Source: Cricetomys ansorgei
Taxonomy: Eukaryota > Chordata > Mammalia > Rodentia > Nesomyidae
Length of the DNA: 64,000 bases
Reading direction: 5' to 3'
Assembly: GCA_026225945.1 (NCBI GenBank)
Contig: JAMJFZ010001258.1
Span: 12,020,001-12,084,000, forward strand
The position numbers and the translations under genes were made by a program. This document shows positions 47,205 to 57,247 of the stretch, piece after piece. Position 1 is the first letter of the stretch; every line of letters begins with the position of its first letter. Below the pieces are notes generated by a model. It worked only from the letters and a program-made list of their open reading frames with translations, was not told the DNA's origin and searched no databases.

Positions 47205-48325
47205 ACCTCTACACTAAAACCTCATACCATGTATAAATTAACCCTCAATCCATAAATATCAACATAAAAGCTGAAAACATAACTACTTCTGGAGCAAACT
47301 ACAGACAAAAGAAATTCATTACTGTCGTGGAGTAAGCAGAGATGGCTTGAGGTGGGACAATGGAGTAAAAGCCACATAAGAAAAATGAAGACCCACTGGA
47401 TCTCATTACAACGTAATGCTCCTTCCTCAAAGCACGCTGTGGAGAAAATGAAACGGTGAGCCACCGTCTGAGTGAAACAATTGTTACACACACACTCGAC
47501 CAAGCCCGTGCATCAGCCTGGATGAGGAGCTCTCCGCAACCTACCGAGAAGATAAAAATGGGCTGAGGTTTGAAGGCATTTCGCAAACTAAGAGTTGTGG
47601 ATGACCAAAATGACAACAGGTGTCTACTGCTATTGGTCATCAGGAAATAAACCACCATGGAGACTTCAGTTTCTAGAGTAGAATGGCTTAGAGAACACTG
47701 ACAGTCCACAATATTGACATGGTGTAGGGAGAACAAGTATCTACATACATTGCTGTCAGGAAGGCAAGTCGATAAAATCCAAAAATACTCCAACAGCATC
47801 TCATCAAGTGAAATACAAACTTCCATGCCAATCCAGCAATTCCAATCCTTAGTGCTTCTCCCAAGAGGAACGGCAGTGTCTATCCACACAAGAACTCATA
47901 CATGGATCTTTTATACCAACTTTATTCACACAAGCTAAATTCTAGAAGCATCTTGAGCGCCCATCAACAACTCAGCAAACTGCGTTGTTTCTATACAGTA
48001 AAATACTGCCCAGCAAGAGCGAGTGACAGGTCGATGCACTGTGCATATATGACCACGCGGCTGATCCTAAAAGTACCGGACTGTATTTTGAAGACCCAAG
48101 TTCAAAAGAATGTGCCATGTATGCTTCCCTTTTATGATGTCGTAATCCAATGTATAAGGATGAAAAACAAACCCTTCTTCTCACCTCTGTGGGTACCAGG
48201 TGTGCAAGTGGTACAGACATTCATGTAGGCAAAATACCCACATGTATGAAATCAAATAATTGTTAAATGCAGCAGGATACATTCAGAGGTATGCAATAAC
48301 ACTATTTCAAAGACAACGTTCAAAA
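47205..48325 (+). mobile_element. Older L1M ORF2 3' fragment
   Basis: Decayed reverse-transcriptase C-terminal portion and end of an L1, in plus orientation. Landmarks are GATAAAAATGGGCTGAGG, CAATCCAGCAATTCCAATCC, TATCCACACAAGAACTCATAC, CTTTATTCACACAAGC and GCGCCCATCAACAACTC. The 196-codon minus-strand open frame at 47299-47889 is antisense to this relic and is not a gene. Confidence 0.75.
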
Positions 48326-50355
48326 CACTTGCCAGTTCCTCCACCTGAGCCCTCACCAGTCAGGACAAATGGCAGACATGAGCAATTGCTACAGCCCCAG
48401 GTGACAGAGATGAGGGGGAGGGGACATGGGTAGCCTTTTCTTCCTTTTTGCTTATCCTTACTTCTTAATTTTCTGTTACAATGGGGTACTTTAAAATAAG
48501 AGGGAAAATCTATTTTTAATCATAAAAAAGAAGAATGGTACCCTGTTGATACGACATTTCCTACTGTTATAAAATTCTAATGGATCTCAAAGCCCTAATG
48601 GAACCTTTAAATAATAGATATGAGGAACGCTAGCCTAAAACAGCATTGAATCAGGAGTTAAAAATGGATAATGCTATAAAAATATTTTCCATCTACTAGA
48701 AAGAGAATGATGAGACATATGTTAAGTTATTTTACAATTTTAATATTTAAAAACACCCTCCCTTTGCTCCACTAGCAGGTAGGTAGCCACGTAACTAACT
48801 ACATTTAAGGAAGAACTGGTACCCTGCTTTTCAAACTGCCCTGCCTCTGAAATGCCACTTCAGTCAAAATTCATCATACGATGTTTTCCTACGCGGATCT
48901 TGGCCTAGGTCAAACTTCAAACTCTGAGCTACTCAAGAAATCAAATGAGAATTATCAACCCTGGATAACTTTTTCCAGCAGAATTACTGCCATGCCAAGG
49001 GGAACTGCAGCCATTCCTAGAACAGCTAACGCCTTCTCTATGGTGTATTGCAGCAGCAAACCTTTGCTCTGAGCCATTCTCCAGAAGTAAGCACAATCAA
49101 AACCCAGCTATAAGAGTAGTTGCTGGGAAGTGACCGTCAGCAAATGACAACCACGGAGTCTCCATCTTACGTCTCCCTATTAACAGAGAGCCATCCCAGC
49201 TCTCCAATCGGAAGTCCATTGATGGTTTAATGATGGGACTCCTCTCTCAAACTCAGAAAGCCCTGGGGTAAAATTACACAGCTGTACATCTCAACAAAAA
49301 CACTCTTCATGCTGCTTGATGATGCAGAGCAGTTTCGTGATTTTAAAAGCACCAAGCCCATTGTGAGCTCATTGTTACTGTTAATGCTCTGCAAAGCTCA
49401 GTGTCTTGAACGGTCCACTTTGCGCCATGGTGGAAACACATGCACCTAAACAGATATTGCTTACAATTCCAGGCCTCGGCCATTTCTGGTCTTGACTCAC
49501 TCCTCGGCTTGAGCATGGGCACACACTATCTAACGGGGCTGCATGTAGCTCCCAGAGCCTTCTTCTATCCTGGTCATCGGCTCCCTGTTGGCAGTACGGG
49601 CTGACCCCCAAGAAGAAGAGAGAAGCAGAGGTCACTGGGACTTGCCTTTGGTGACTAATGATGACAGAAAATTTCAGCTTCTGAAGATAAAAGGTCACCT
49701 TATCCTCAGATTATTATCTTTTTACTTTTGCATGTAAATTTATAATGATAATTATTATTTTATCTCAGACTTTCTTTTCCTCCAGATTTTAACAATAATA
49801 TATAGAAATTTCATAAGGCGCACAATGTAGCATTTTACAGGATACTCAGTTATAAATTACATCACCAAATCAAGCTTCATCCAGACGTGTGAATGTCATC
49901 CGCCTTGTATGTGCGTTTTAGAATCACCTTTATAGCGAGTAAGAGTTACATCACAACTCTCTTCTCCAATTCCCAAACGTTAGTTCTCTCTTATGTGTAT
50001 ATATCTATATGTGTGTGTAAAAGTACACATACATATTGGGCGCTCTTTGCCCGACAGGCTGAACTCATCCACTCTTCAAAACAACACATTGTAATGAGTC
50101 AGGCTGTGAACCCAGAAGCTGTCCCCAGAGTCTTTACCATCCTGGGACAGATCAGCAATCATATATGCACCTCTCATAGAGCCCTCGGGACAACTCAGAA
50201 TGAACTTGGCCTTAGCTATACTTCAGAAAATGTCTTTGCGTGGATGGAAAACCCTAAGGGTTGGCTTTGTCTACACAACAAATGGCTCTAAGGGAAAATA
50301 CCATCAGTGACATTTTAGAAATGGAAATGGACCCACTGTGTATGTATTTTTTTTA
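48326..50355. other. Intergenic, nothing recognised
   Basis: About 2 kb of AT-leaning sequence with no gene or repeat recognised. Confidence 0.4.
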
Positions 50356-50520
50356 AGTACTGGGCATTAAACATAGAGCCCTGCACATCCCGGGCAAGGA
50401 ATCTACCACTGAGCGATTCTTGTCCAGCCTATTCTTGTCCAGACTGAGATAGAATTTGTGATCTTCCTGTCTCTGCCTCCCAAGTGCAGGGATTACAGGC
50501 ATTCACCACCTTACCTAGCT
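50356..50520 (-). repeat. ID-B1 composite SINE, antisense
   Basis: CTGGGCATTAAACATAGAGCCCTGCACATCC is antisense ID. The B1 part is GTGATCTTCCTGTCTCTGCCTCCCAAGTGCAGGGATTACAGGCATTC. A 12-base phrase (ATTCTTGTCCAG) is duplicated between the two parts near 50416-50442. Confidence 0.8.
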
Positions 50521-50544
50521 CTACTGACTCAGACATCCATTTGT

Positions 50545-50680
50545 CTGTTTTGAAAAAAGGTCTCCTGTAGTCCAGGTTCAAATCCAACTGGCCCTGAAGT
50601 CAAGGTTGGGCTTGAATTCCTGATCCTCCTGCCTCTACCACTGGAATTACAAACATGCACCCCCACATCTGGCTCCCATC
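50545..50680 (-). repeat. B1 SINE, antisense, diverged
   Basis: GGTCTCCTGTAGTCCAGGTTC, GAATTCCTGATCCTCCTGCC and GAATTACAAACATGCACCCCC are antisense B1 landmarks. Confidence 0.7.
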
Positions 50681-51753
50681 AGGATGCTCTGCATTTAAAG
50701 TGCTCTTGGTAACCTCTTTAGGAGACACCCTCCTTTTCTATACCGTGCGCAGTGCTCAAAGAGCCTCAGAGCGTACGTCACCACAAGGTCACCCCAGACA
50801 CTGAGGTCGCTTTCTACCTGCGGTGTTCTTACTCTGGTCCAAATGAGAGAGCAGCAGCGGCTGACTACCTCACCCATGTTCTCTAATCTAATAACCACTT
50901 CCACTTTAATGGCAGTCAGCACCTGCTATCTCTTGATCTGAGGGCTGCCGTTGAGAGGCAAGGGCCTGTGTTGCCTACAGGCAGAGATAACCAGAAGGGT
51001 CCCTCCAGAGCAGCCCTCAGCGGTGACTAAAGGCATGAAGGCATAAATACCCAAGACCCCTCATTACTCATGGTAAAACTCTGAGCAGTGACTACGGTGT
51101 CTTTGGAGCTCTGCCGCAAGCCTAGCCAAAGTCCCCTATCACGGACTTGACCTTTTGCAGATCCTTTCGCGGCCTACTTCCCTTGCTGTTTCTCTTCTGT
51201 ACCCTCTCACCTCCTATTGGGGAATCACTACATAGTAAACACTTCCGTGGACTTCTCTGTCACTGGTCAGCTTCTGGGGACCTCGCCCAAGTAATAGCAC
51301 CAGCCTCGATGGGTCGTTAACACCCTTGCTCTCTGCAGTGGGAATCCTGGACACAAATGGAACATTCTAAGGTTTCACTTACGTCGTTCTTGTCCATCGC
51401 TGAGATACTCCCTCCTCGGTAATTTAAAAAATGGCAGAAATCAAGTCATTGTAAGAGACACGGCCACAATACTATGAACTGATGTCCACATGAATGAGGC
51501 TTCAACAAGAAGAAATGCATTCTGTGTCTGGCAGCCTGCGAGCCAAACAGATCCTGATGCTGAACAACTGCACTGTCAAGCATGAAGCCTGCAAAGCACA
51601 GCAGCCAGTCCTTTAACTTTACAGTCTTGGATCCTTCGGCTCAAATCCTTGTGTTAAACATTTCTCACAGTCATTTTAAACTTTAATGACGTGCTCTACC
51701 AAAGCAAAGATCAGAATCTCTACAAAGACTTTTTTTGTTTTTATGATGAAGTA
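50681..51753. other. Intergenic side of the Cfap58 3' end, nothing recognised
   Basis: No repeat or gene recognised. Confidence 0.4.
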
Positions 51754-51759
51754 TTTATT
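51754..51759 (-). terminator. Candidate poly(A) signal AATAAA for Cfap58
   Basis: The plus strand reads TTTATT, which is AATAAA in gene orientation, about 600 bases downstream of the Cfap58 stop. It is the first canonical hexamer I noticed downstream. No downstream GU-rich element was confirmed. Confidence 0.35.
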
Positions 51760-52171
51760 GGCATTTCTCTTCAGAATAGATTTTCCTACCCCAGGCCTGA
51801 AATGGAACCCCACAAGGAAATCACACTCAATATACACTTTTTGAAATCCCAGTACTGTGTCCTGTTCTCTCATCTCATGCAATGACTTGTTAATAAGAAA
51901 TAATTAAAATAGATTTTCACTAAGGTGTAAAGGCACTAAATTGCGTTTCTTTTTATATTTTAAAAATATTTTACATATGAAATATTTTTTACATACAAAA
52001 ACCTTCAAATGCTCGCATATCTATAATAGAAAAATTAATACCCAAAGCTTCATCCTCCCAAGTTTCTAAACCTGGCACATTTCAAATCAGTCAAAGTGAT
52101 CGTAACAAATGATCAGCCTCATGCCAAGGGCTAGCCTCTTTAAAGAGCTACAATTACAGTCTGCTGGTATC

Positions 52172-52206
52172 CACGTGCTTCAGGTATGACGTCATCACTC
52201 TTATAT
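52172..52206. promoter_or_regulatory. Clustered E-box, consensus CRE and TATA-like sites
   Basis: The E-box CACGTG lies at 52172-52177 and the palindromic CRE TGACGTCA at 52187-52194. TTATATA begins at 52201, seven bases after the CRE. All three fall about 150-180 bases past the Cfap58 stop. The motifs are exact in sequence; their use as a promoter or enhancer is an inference. Confidence 0.35.
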
Positions 52207-52354
52207 ACAAGACATTGATAGTTGTCTGTCCCTTCCCAGTCTGGAATCTAGGCACCAGCTTTTCCTAGATACCCATGATTTAAAGGTGATTCTTCCACAA
52301 TATTCCAGAGAAAATTCTCCTAGCTGTTGAGCTTGAGCCGCCAGCAGCTTCCAG

Positions 52355-52466
52355 TTACATCTTCACCTTGGATGTCTGGTGGAGGGGAAATCCACCCCCA
52401 GCAAATCGAGGGCCAGTATCCTTGGACCCCGAGAAGATGTTGCTCATGGGTAATCTGTCCTTGTTT
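52355..52466 (-). CDS. Cfap58: Cfap58 terminal coding exon with stop codon
   Basis: The acceptor is a run of T and C ending in CTTCCAG just before base 52466. The first base completes a split Lys codon; the next residues are NKDRLPMSNIFSGSKDTGPR, then FAGGGFPLHQTSKVKM and a TAA stop at 52357-52355. The human tail has NKDTAPMDNTF and GPGFTGGGFPL in the same order, so this is the true C-terminus. The last residues after GGGFPL (HQTSKVKM here) differ from the human ending and are slightly longer. This exon was not visible as a conventional open frame because it is short and its correct frame lacks an early Met. Confidence 0.9.
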
Positions 52467-52794
52467 CTGGAAGAGGAAAAAAAAAATGATTAATTTCCCC
52501 AACAACTTTTCCACCTTCTAAGTTTCACTTCTGTAAGTGCCAGGGTAACCCAGCCACTAAACACAACTGGTTGAAGACAAGGTGGTTGTGGAAATCTAAT
52601 TAGGTGTTTTCTGCCATCATGTAGAATGATATCGATGATTAGATTTGAAGCATGTGCCACTACTGGTGGTCCAAATATGGACAGAGGACCTCGTTGCAGC
52701 TCAAACACCGCGGCTTTGGTGCTTTCTGACTTATAATGATTTTTCTGTTGTTCCATCTCGTTGTGCCCTGTTTGAGCAGTAACTCTGGGAAGAT

Positions 52795-52965
52795 TGCTCT
52801 TTTGGGGGTGGGAGAGGTGGGGGGAGGGATTGGTGGGGAGGGTAGATTTGGAGTAAAGGGGAGATGGAGGAAGCTGGGAGGAGTGAAGGGAGTGGGCTGG
52901 GGTGTCAGGATATAGTGTACGAGAGAAGAAACATAAATAAACAAATTTTTTAAAGGATTTGTTTA
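52795..52965 (+). mobile_element. Lx-type rodent L1 3' UTR end
   Basis: A long G-rich purine stretch (GTGGGGGGAGGGATTGGTGG, then GGGGAGATGGAGGAAGCTGGG) is followed by GTCAGGATATAGTGTACGAG and an AAATAAAC tail. This is the usual end of older muroid L1 elements. Only the 3' end is present, inserted antisense to Cfap58. Confidence 0.6.
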
Positions 52966-53296
52966 GTTCCAAAGATCAGTCAGAAGAGCCTTTCTCTTGG
53001 CTTGGATACAACGACTAATTTAATCGTTTACCACACGGAACATTTCCAAATCACCGTGAAAAGTTAGAAATGTTGACTGCATGTAAAGCATCTTCGTCAA
53101 ACTTGGACATCTATAAAGTACAAACTTTCCTGTAACTGCAGACAAGCAACAGAAATTGCTTGAGGCAGTTTAAGATACAAGAGAATCTGGAGAGAGAGAA
53201 AAGGAAAAAGAAGATGGTATTTTTGGTAACAGATAAAAGGGGTTCTGTCTAAAACAAATGCACAATGTATTTTTCTATATGGATCCCTTTTTAACA

Positions 53297-53306
53297 CACA
53301 GGCACG

Positions 53307-53347
<41 letters not shown>

Positions 53348-53356
53348 GCACGCACC
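53297..53356 (+). repeat. (CG)5(CA)n alternating purine-pyrimidine repeat
   Basis: GCACGCGCGCGCGCACACAC continues to about 30 bases of CA and then ACGCACGCACGC. It is a strong candidate for Z-DNA by composition. Confidence 0.93.
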
Positions 53357-53428
53357 CTTTTCCTGCAGAGGTGGCATACCTATACAAGTCACCTATTTCG
53401 AATTATAAAAGACAAAAGTTAAGCAAAT

Positions 53429-53903
53429 CGCTAAGACCAAAATCAGTTAGACGGGCCGACTACATGTGGTTGATCTCGGAGGAATGAACACTGACGTTGG
53501 GCAGAGAATCTCATTCTGCAAACCTCGGAGCAGCATGAGGCGCCCGGAGGAGTCAGGTGGACGGACGAGAGTGGCGCCAATGGCTGATGAAAAGTGTCTG
53601 AGGAACACAAAAGACGCCAAAGGGCAAAAATGATACGCACAGCTATTTTTCTAAAGGGTGTGTGTGGGGAGGACACCCACGGGGAAGGCTCTGAAAGAAG
53701 GGAAGGTTTGGACAGAACCTGTAGAGGGTTGGTTATTCAGCTCAGCCGCTCTTAGGAGAATTGATTTCATTGCTGTGAGAACCCATCCTCCGTAAATAGG
53801 ACCGAAGCTCTGGCTTTCAGTGGATCCGGCAAAGAGGATCCCTTCCCGGACTTTGGCAACTTGTCCAGCTCCTAATCGGTGTTAGACGCGGGCAGCTCTC
53901 GCT
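53429..53903. promoter_or_regulatory. CpG-enriched patch in the last Cfap58 intron
   Basis: I count about 23 CpG dinucleotides in 475 bases, several times the surrounding level. It includes GAGGCGCCCGG, GTGGCGCCAATGG (CCAAT box) and GACGCGGGC. No exon was recognised here. A regulatory role is an inference from composition only. Confidence 0.3.
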
Positions 53904-54544
53904 CTCCTTCCCTGCACCCCCTTGCCTTAAATAACCTGAATGCTCCTTTCTGAAGGGACTTAAACGCAATGCTTCTGGCTTGGTCTCCGCTGACTAATGG
54001 GAATACGCTCTCCTCTACGTTATCTGTTGAATGTATTTATAGACCATTATAATGACTCCCTGCAGCCTCCAGCCTTCCGTCTGAACCATCTCAGCACTTT
54101 TGCTCTTGCCTCTGCGTATTTGCTCCAGCACCTTAATCTTTTTTTGCTGTGTTCCTATGAACTCTCCTGTCTGTCTGCTGGCTCGTGGATGCCTCAACTG
54201 AAAGGAAACCGAACCCAGGCCAGGGGGCTGCGGGGGGGTGGGGGGGAGAAGAGAAGGACAGGTAAGGAAAAACCCTGGAGAGCCTCCCTAACCAGCAGAT
54301 ACCTCTGCAGTAAAGGAGGAGGCTCTGCATCTAGCCTCTACAGGGTGTGTGGCTACCCAAAGCCATAAACGCAGCTAGGGCAACTGAGGCGCAGAATTTT
54401 TAGCTTGATTTCAGTTTGTCTAAACTCAAATAGCCATTAGTGGTCTACGGCTGTGGCACCCGCTGAGATGGGCTAAGCCAGGAGACAGCAGCTCATCCTG
54501 CTGTGAACTATGAAGTAGCAGGAAGGTCACAGAACGTGAGGCAA

Positions 54545-54670
54545 GGGACCAGAGAGATGGCTCGGTCTGGACTCTCATAAATTATCCTCTGGCCACCATA
54601 CCTACACCATGGCATGGACGGACACACACACACACACACACACACTAGATAAATGCAATTTTAAAGTTCA
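54545..54670 (+). repeat. B4/B3-like SINE fragment with (AC)n
   Basis: GGGACCAGAGAGATGGCTCGG is a SINE head. After an internal gap come ATTATCCTCTGGCCACCATACC and a (CA)n tail to TAGATAAATGCAATTTT. Confidence 0.65.
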
Positions 54671-55264
54671 TTTTTAAAGAGAAGATTAGGGCAAGCCATG
54701 AGTTACAGCAAAAGTGAATCTATTCTAGAAAGATTATAAACCTTTTAGCCAAGCTGGCTGTTTGGAACTGTGTAGACTATACCACTGGTCTCCAAGCGGA
54801 GTCTGTGAACCCTCAGAGACAAAAGGGATGATCCCCTGCCTAGAAAGAAGGTAACAGAGTCTAGTCAGGCTTTTATCTTCAAAACTAAGCATCATTGTTG
54901 TACTTACTGTTACAAAATGATGAGATCGTGCACGCAGCCAGCAAATTAAAATATTCCGAAGGTAAATATAAAATGGCCCTGAAAAACTTTTTTTGTTTGT
55001 TTAAAAAAGTGTATGTATGTGTACTTGGGAGGGGAGCGGTGACTTCAAGAATCATTTATTGTTCAGAGCGTGAGCTCAAAAGACTTGAAGATCTATCTCA
55101 GCGCTCAACATCTGCCTCATGAGGAAGCCAGCCATGCTGATATTTTACCAGCACAACCTCAAGATGCCATAGGTGATATGAACCTCTGGTTGCTCGCCCT
55201 GTGACTTAGTTTACCCTACGGTTTCCACTTCATGATTCCTTTACCTCGGACTGTTACTCTTTCT

Positions 55265-55395
55265 CGGTGGTTCTCAAACTTCAACGTGACTGAAAAACAC
55301 CCGGAAAACTAAAGTTACAGATTCCTGAACTGAACATCCAGACATCTGGAAATGGGACCTGAGAACCTGCATGTTTAATCCAGCTCACTACAGAC
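55265..55395. mobile_element. MER5A-like element fragment
   Basis: CGGTGGTTCTCAAACTTCAACGTGAC is the hAT-Charlie terminal end. GACCTGAGAACCTGCATGTTTAATCCAG follows at the expected place. Confidence 0.65.
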
Positions 55396-56902
55396 TCAGA
55401 TAGTCACAAGACCCACACGTTGAGACAGACTCCTCTAAATCGTGGCAGTGTTTCACTCCACCAAGAAGCTGGCGTCTAAATGTGAACCAGGGGAATATTC
55501 TGATTTACAAGAAGGGCAGATTTTTACTGGCAAATGAATTTGCATCCAGTTACTTTATATGCTGTGTGCTGCTAACAGATTGCAGGCAGATGCACTCACA
55601 CCATATTTCAGCCTGTCCCTGAGACGCCCATGGAGACGAAATACCAAATATGACTTTCAACTCGTAATGAGAGTCATTGTGGAATTAGCTGGATTCATTT
55701 TGGCAAGGCCACACAATCAGACCAAATTTCAAACTTCCTGACTCAACTGGGCTCCTGCCCTACTCTCTGGGAACAGGAAATGGCAATAACAAAGCAAAGG
55801 GAACGTTTGCTTCCCAGCACTCGGCCGCCCAAAACCCGAAACCCAAGACGTCAATCTCAGTGTCTGGACCTTCATGTCCTTCTCTCCCGGAAGAGTCGCT
55901 GAGGCCAACACCGGACCACAGATATGTTCGTCAGTCACCGAACACGATGCTCAGAGACAGTCATGTCTAAACCATAGGAAGTGTTCCCAGTCACAGCGGC
56001 GCCACTGTATTGGGAGAGACAGCAGCCTTACCAAGCCCTTCCCTCTCCACAAAAGTACTTATGGCTTTAACTGTGGCAAGGCTGGCCATTGAGTCTCATC
56101 TCCAAACAGTTATGATCTGGTTGTCAGCAAACCATGAGTACAGTGTTGGGGGGCTGGGTGAGGGGTACCCCCGTTCCATCTGCCCCATGTTCGATCCATC
56201 AATAAACTGGTAGATCTCTGTTAAGGTCCTAAGGGAGGAAGGATCGATGTCAGATGAGATATCAATTTTGGGGTTGTTTGTCCCATGACTCGATTTACCC
56301 TGTGAGATTGGAAGCTCTGGGTAATTTATCAAACATTTTGGGTTTTTTTTGCCACAAGGTCTCTGTAGATGGAAAGATTAATATCTCAGATGGGTTCGTT
56401 CAGGGAACAGGAGACAATCCTGGTATGTAAGGCTGAGTCACTGAAGGGGGTCACCTCTCATGGACTACCCAGAGTGCGTGGCCTCTAGGTAATTTATTAA
56501 TTGAAAGCTCCACCCTCCTCACAAAGGCCTTATTTACATTAATGACTAGAACCTTACGCCCCACACACTCTGCCAGCCGACTTGGTGTCCCGAGAGGCAG
56601 AATCAGGCTGGGGAATCCAAGGTATTCCCTGGGTTCTGGCTGCAGGAGGCTGCAAAGGTGATAAGGACTCTCCATTTGCAATATCAAAAACAAATGGCTT
56701 TTACGTGAAGATTTTAGAAGGTTAAGTCCACTGTTTTAGCAGGGAACTGTGAACAGGTGCAGAAGCAAGTCTTACAGAGGAGAAGCAGCAGTCAAAGCCT
56801 TAGGAAGCACCCTTCCCCCACACTGCTCTGAAAGCACACCTTACAACTACAGAAGCCTCTCCACAAAAGGACAGAGCACACAACCGTACAATATCTGGTT
56901 CA

Positions 56903-57046
56903 AATATTCCACTACGTCTCTCACTGGGCAGCCACAGCTGGCCTGGAACTCTCTATGCAGAACAGGCTGGCCTTGGACTTGGAGAAATCAGCCTGCCTCT
57001 GCCTCCCCAGTGCTGGGATTAAAGGCCTGCACCGTCATTTCCAGCT
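56903..57046 (-). repeat. B1 SINE, antisense, well preserved
   Basis: ACAGCTGGCCTGGAACTCTC, CAGAACAGGCTGGCCTTGGAC and GCCTGCCTCTGCCTCCCCAGTGCTGGGATTAAAGGCCTG are antisense B1. It lies 68 bases downstream of a Cfap58 exon. Confidence 0.9.
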
Positions 57047-57113
57047 TCTTCGAGTATTTTCTTACAGTCAGATACCAGGCGTAACAAGATTAGAACGTTT
57101 GACTGAGTCTTAC

Positions 57114-57247
57114 TTCTGGATGAGTTCTTTTCGTTTCTGGGCCAGGTATTTCTTCTTTAAAGTCATCAGTTCGTTGCCAAGTCTCTCGATCTCATACTTG
57201 TACTCCTGGCTCTGTGACTCATACATGTTCAACTCCGATGACAGGAC
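57114..57247 (-). CDS. Cfap58: Cfap58 penultimate coding exon (coiled-coil segment)
   Basis: This 134-base exon encodes 44 codons plus two bases. It begins VLSSELNMYESQSQEYKYEI and ends near KKKYLAQKRKELIQ. The human protein has VLSSELNMYEVQSKEYKYEV at the same place and also runs into KKKYLAQKRKE, so the family call is firm. The acceptor is ACGTCAG before base 57247 and the donor is CAGAA|GTAAGA at 57114/57113. The two trailing bases (AA) combine with the first base of the last exon to make a Lys codon. Reading past the donor would add only a stop, which explains the short unspliced frame. An antisense B1 SINE lies 68 bases downstream in the intron (56903-57046). Confidence 0.94.

Larger units (their letters stand above)
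51754..52354 (-). other. Cfap58: Probable Cfap58 3' untranslated region
   Basis: Sequence immediately past the TAA stop. On the minus strand an AATAAA hexamer lies at 51754-51759, with an ATTAAA variant near 51682. Either would give a 3' UTR of 0.6-0.7 kb. Without transcript data the cleavage site is a guess. The segment contains a CRE/E-box cluster, listed separately. Confidence 0.4.
52467..57113 (-). other. Last intron of Cfap58
   Basis: The intron starts with GTAAGA at its 57113 end and finishes with CTTCCAG before 52466. It carries an Lx-like L1 3' end, a CA/CG microsatellite, a CpG-enriched patch, a B4-like fragment, a MER5A-like relic and an antisense B1, each listed. The remainder has nothing recognised. 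Confidence 0.88.

Noticed and set aside
47299..47889. 196-codon minus-strand open frame
   Set aside because: It is antisense to a decayed L1 ORF2 relic, so the openness is incidental.
1..51753. Exons of Sorcs3, the expected downstream neighbour
   Set aside because: No VPS10-domain or sortilin-like peptide was recognised in any frame. In known mammals the intergenic gap is larger than the 52 kb visible here.
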